Positions 61,370 through 64,000 of a stretch of DNA of 64,000 nt are shown piece by piece (the first letter of the stretch is position 1; each line of letters opens with the position of its first letter). The translations under genes were made by a program, and so were the position numbers. The notes beneath the pieces are model-generated. The model was not told the DNA's origin, made no database searches, and saw only the letters and a program-made list of their open reading frames with translations. Source of the stretch: Myxococcus stipitatus (GTDB lineage: Bacteria; Myxococcota; Myxococcia; Myxococcales; Myxococcaceae); contig NZ_JAKCFI010000019.1 in the NCBI RefSeq assembly GCF_021412625.1, forward strand, positions 1 to 64,000, written 5' to 3'.

Positions 61370-61424
61370 GTGTCGGAACGAGGAGCGGTGACTCCCCCCA
61401 CGGGCCACCTATCCGAGGGCCGCC

Positions 61425-62627
61425 TCAATCCACCGCCGCGCGCCGGCGGCGCAGGCGCCGCACCTTCTCCACCAGCGTCCCGGGCAGCGCGTACTTCACG
61501 GCGTTGCGCGTCTTGCGCGCCAGCTCCTCGGAGCGACTGAACCATCGCGACGCGCGCGTCCCGGCATGCACTCGCACCGACACGGTGTGCCGCTGCTTCG
61601 TCACCCAGTCGGACTTGTAGCGCTCCGTTCCGCGCAGGAAGTCGTACTCCGTCAGGCCCGCCTCCAGCGCGTCCTTGAAGGTCTCCCCCACCAGCACCAG
61701 GCCCACGCTGCGCGAGCGCCAGTCCGGGTCGTATCCGGACTGGAAGTACACGAAGCCGCGGGCATGGACGAGGCCGTACACCGAGGCCACGGCCCGGCCA
61801 CCGACCTTCATCGTGTAGAGGCGCAGCCGACCGCGCTCCGCCAGCAACTGGGTCGCGTCCCGGTGGAACGCCTCCACGCCCGTGCCCTTGATGCCCTGCG
61901 AACCACCGTCCTCGGCCCACCGCGACGCGTGCAGCCGGAAGAAGTCCGTCATCGGCCCCGCCAGCGCTCCAGGCGCCTCCGTGCGCTCGATGCGGTAGCC
62001 CTCCTGCTTCTCCAGCCACTTGCGCCGACGCAGGTAGTTGTCCCTGCGCCCCGTGCGCTTGAGGAACGCGTCGAAGGACTCGCCTGGAGCGAACGTCTCG
62101 TAGGGACAGATGTAGCGCTCGGACAGGCGCACGTCGTCACCCGAGAAGACCTCGCGCAGCACCTCCACCGTGACGGAGTCGCTCCGCAGGTCGGTCAGGT
62201 CCAGCACGTCCCAGTCCTCGCGCAGCGCCTCCAGCATCCGCGCGAAGACCTGGCCCACCTCCCGCTCCATCCCCCTGCGGGCCACCACGTCCAGGTAGTC
62301 GCTGCCCACGTGCGTCTCACCCAGGAAGCCCAGGCGGCGCACGGGGATGCCGGCCACCCGGCGCGTCTCCAGCCCCAGCGGCCACAGCCCCATCAGCGTC
62401 CCCGCCGCGTCCCGCGCGGTGAGGACGAAGGGACGCCGCCCCGGCTCGATGCGGCGACACCACGGGTACAGCCACTCCCAGGCGTTGAAGGGCCCGGCGT
62501 CGCTCGCGTCGAGCAACGCGTTCCACTCCGCCCTCATGCCCGCCAGCGCGGACAGGCTGCCCACGGCGCTCACGTCCAGCCGCCGCTCGGCGCGCGGCCC
62601 CTGCTTCAGCTCGTCCTCGCGGATCAT
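61425..62627 (-). CDS. FemAB/BioF2-like (GNAT fold) acyltransferase of polysaccharide type
   Basis: A 400-residue double-GNAT protein of the CelD/BioF2 kind: FNAWEWLYPWCRR near residue 47, DVLDLTDLRSDSVTVE, FDAFLKRTGRRDNYLRRRKW, MKVGGRAVASVYGLV, FVYFQSGYDPDWRSRSVG and EYDFLRGTERYKSDWV. These enzymes acylate sugars or peptides in cell-surface polymers. The basic C-terminal tail could touch membrane. It shares its last motif with the partial gene at the window end, so the two are likely paralogues around the aminotransferase gene. Confidence 0.8.
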   Translation of the reverse strand: MIREDELKQGPRAERRLDVSAVGSLSALAGMRAEWNALLDASDAGPFNAWEWLYPWCRRIEPGRRPFVLTARDAAGTLMGLWPLGLETRRVAGIPVRRLGFLGETHVGSDYLDVVARRGMEREVGQVFARMLEALREDWDVLDLTDLRSDSVTVEVLREVFSGDDVRLSERYICPYETFAPGESFDAFLKRTGRRDNYLRRRKWLEKQEGYRIERTEAPGALAGPMTDFFRLHASRWAEDGGSQGIKGTGVEAFHRDATQLLAERGRLRLYTMKVGGRAVASVYGLVHARGFVYFQSGYDPDWRSRSVGLVLVGETFKDALEAGLTEYDFLRGTERYKSDWVTKQRHTVSVRVHAGTRASRWFSRSEELARKTRNAVKYALPGTLVEKVRRLRRRRAAVD

Positions 62628-62679
62628 CGCCCCGTCTCTCCCGAGGAGCCCTCACGCCCCTCGCCAATCCGACCCCGCG

Positions 62680-63858
62680 CTACCCCGCGCGCTTGCGCGT
62701 GCGCCGGTCCGCCTTCACCGCGTCTCGCACCACCAGCGCCACGTCCGCCATCACCTCCGGCGACAGGTCCTGGTGACAAGGAATCTCCACGACGCTGCGC
62801 CGCAGCTGCGCCACCTCCGGGAACGCCGCCGCGTCGCACGCGGGATGGAAGCGCTTCCAGAAGTCGATGGCGTCCACGCCCCGGGCCCGCAGCCGCGCCA
62901 GCACCTCCGCCTTCTCCTGCACCACCAGCGGATAGAACAGCGGACAGGACCCCGGCGGCAGCTGGTTGAACAGCGGCGGCACCACGTCGCGCAGCCGGCC
63001 CAGCAGGTAGAAGTAGTTGCGACGACGCTTGTCGACGATGGACTCCAGGTCCTGCGCCAGCGCGATGCGCTTCGTCAGCGGGCTCATGCCCAGGTCCACG
63101 TGCTTGCGGTCGAAGTGCTGGGTGCCCGTGGCCACCCGCTCGATGCTCGCCGCCTTCACCGTCCCATGCCCCAGCGCCCGGATGAGGCCCCGCAGCGAGC
63201 GGCCCAGCGGCCCACCGCGCAGCTCCAGGTTCTGGAGCAGCGCGGACGCCGTGTGGCTGAACGTCGAGGCGGACGGCGGCGCCGGAGGCTCCGGCAGGCT
63301 GTACTGCCTGGGGCCGTTGATGACCAGCGCGCCCCCGTTGGGCACGGGCAGCGTCTTGTAGAGGCAGAAGATGCCCACGTCGCCGGTGGTGCCCAGCGGC
63401 ACGCTCCCGTCCGAGGACAGCAGCGACAGCGCGCAGTCCTCGATGAGCACCAGGCCGTGTTCGTCCGCCAGCTCGCGCATCTGCGCCGCGGGGCCCGGGA
63501 AGCCCGCGTAGTGTGTCAGGTACAGCGCCTTCGTCTTGGGGCCGATGCGCCGGGCCACGTCCTCCAGGTCCACGTCCCAGTGGTTGCCCACCCGGTAGAA
63601 GCGCGGCGTCGCGCCCGCGTCGACCAGGGCCTCCACCTCCACCCCGTGGTGGTAGGCCGGCATGAGGACCTCGCCCTGGTCCAACCCCAGCATCTTCACC
63701 GTCAGCCAGACGGCGTTGCGCGCGAAATAGAAGTAGCGCACGTTCGGAGACGAGAACGGCGGCAGCGCCCCGGGCTTCGGACGGGACAGCAACATGCCGG
63801 GCCAGAGCGTCGGGAGGGACGGCACGAACAACCGCCCCGGGTGCTTCATCTCTTCCAT
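62680..63858 (-). CDS. DegT/DnrJ/EryC1/StrS-type aminotransferase
   Basis: A 392-residue PLP enzyme that transaminates nucleotide-linked sugars or acts in polysaccharide building. It has YFYFARNAVWLTVKMLG, VLMPAYHHGVEVEALVDAG, LYLTHYAGFPGP, GLVLIEDCALSLLSSD (PLP phosphate region) and LYKTLPVPNGGALVI with the PLP lysine near residue 172. The end has CHQDLSPE. The ATG used has GAGGTGG upstream; the ATG 9 bases downstream overlaps the previous stop (ATGA) and is a fair alternative. It lies between two acyltransferase genes. Confidence 0.85.
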   Translation of the reverse strand: MEEMKHPGRLFVPSLPTLWPGMLLSRPKPGALPPFSSPNVRYFYFARNAVWLTVKMLGLDQGEVLMPAYHHGVEVEALVDAGATPRFYRVGNHWDVDLEDVARRIGPKTKALYLTHYAGFPGPAAQMRELADEHGLVLIEDCALSLLSSDGSVPLGTTGDVGIFCLYKTLPVPNGGALVINGPRQYSLPEPPAPPSASTFSHTASALLQNLELRGGPLGRSLRGLIRALGHGTVKAASIERVATGTQHFDRKHVDLGMSPLTKRIALAQDLESIVDKRRRNYFYLLGRLRDVVPPLFNQLPPGSCPLFYPLVVQEKAEVLARLRARGVDAIDFWKRFHPACDAAAFPEVAQLRRSVVEIPCHQDLSPEVMADVALVVRDAVKADRRTRKRAG

Positions 63859-64000
63859 TTCGACACCACCTCTTTCGCCGCCGGACCCCACCGGAACTTC
63901 GCCGCGCACAGCGCGCGACCCAGGGCGGAGTCGTTGAAGACATAGAGCCAGGTGTGGCGCCGGACCTTGTCCGTCCAGTCCCGCTTCCACACCATGTCCG
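63846..64000 (-). CDS. C-terminal end of a FemAB/BioF2-like acyltransferase (cut by window edge)
   Basis: Only the last 51 codons are in the window. They read DMVWKRDWTDKVRRHTWLY near the edge and end ALCAAKFRWGPAAKEV. The W/YKxDW and RHT segments match the end of the acyltransferase at 61425-62627 (RYKSDWVTKQRHT), so a paralogue is likely. Codon use is that of a real gene. The stop lies within the start of the aminotransferase gene, so the genes are coupled. Confidence 0.7.
   Translation of the reverse strand, partial: DMVWKRDWTDKVRRHTWLYVFNDSALGRALCAAKFRWGPAAKEVVSKWKR

Overview
The window is very GC-rich, tightly packed DNA from a myxobacterium (Myxococcota, most like Myxococcus, Corallococcus or Pyxidicoccus). 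I infer this from several things together. Coding regions have almost only G or C at third codon positions. Small lipoproteins are abundant. There is a eukaryote-like protein kinase with the HRDVSP motif common in myxobacteria, a soluble hybrid histidine kinase, and polysaccharide genes. No tRNA, rRNA, CRISPR array, insertion sequence or prophage was seen. Assignments come from reading the sequence and from family knowledge; no database search was run.

1-4.2 kb: the str operon on the minus strand (rpsL, rpsG, fusA, start of tuf), with a near-consensus promoter ahead of rpsL and a strong terminator-like hairpin between rpsG and fusA; then rimI and a SurA-like gene. 5-13.6 kb, plus strand: a CbpA-type DnaJ protein, a HEAT-repeat protein, a GAF/histidine kinase/receiver hybrid, argS, plsB and a DUF6265-type lipoprotein. 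13.6-16.7 kb, minus: a close-packed set of outer-membrane barrel, 13-heme cytochrome c and Ig-like lipoprotein, which looks like an electron conduit across the outer membrane.

16.7-20.8 kb: a CPBP membrane protease, a subtilase with a membrane C-terminus plus a small partner, and an alpha/beta hydrolase that lacks its serine. 21-23 kb: a leaderless serine hydrolase followed by two tandem paralogues with the look of type III chaperones, possibly an effector with its chaperones. 23-28 kb: an RlmI-type methyltransferase, a HAD phosphatase, an unknown helical protein, a CorA channel and an alpha/beta hydrolase. 28-30.7 kb: two overlapping genes, one with a Ro60-like plan (helical repeats then a vWA domain) and a partner with a Fis-like helix-turn-helix end; I rate this the best candidate for an undescribed system.

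30.8-36.2 kb: lipoproteins (two with an unusual CX3CH heme-like motif), an M19 dipeptidase and a probable pseudokinase. 36.2-41.1 kb, plus: thiS-thiG-thiE continuing into a membrane protein, a DUF4129 protein and a DUF4350 protein. 41.1-46.7 kb, minus: a polysaccharide operon (two glycosyltransferases, a hexapeptide acetyltransferase, a Wzx-type flippase, a polysaccharide deacetylase). 47.1-52.4 kb, plus: cytochrome c maturation genes ccmABCDEFG. The remaining ccm genes (ccmH and a ccmI-like gene) lie at 58.0-59.5 kb, separated by about 5.6 kb of unrelated genes and a possible monooxygenase remnant. The end holds an eCIS-core (DUF4157) protein with two HExxH motifs and a second polysaccharide-type set: a FemAB/BioF2-like acyltransferase, a DegT aminotransferase and a partial second acyltransferase.

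One theme links distant parts of the window: c-type cytochromes. The System I maturation genes, the 13-heme cytochrome and the two CX3CH lipoproteins all sit within 46 kb.
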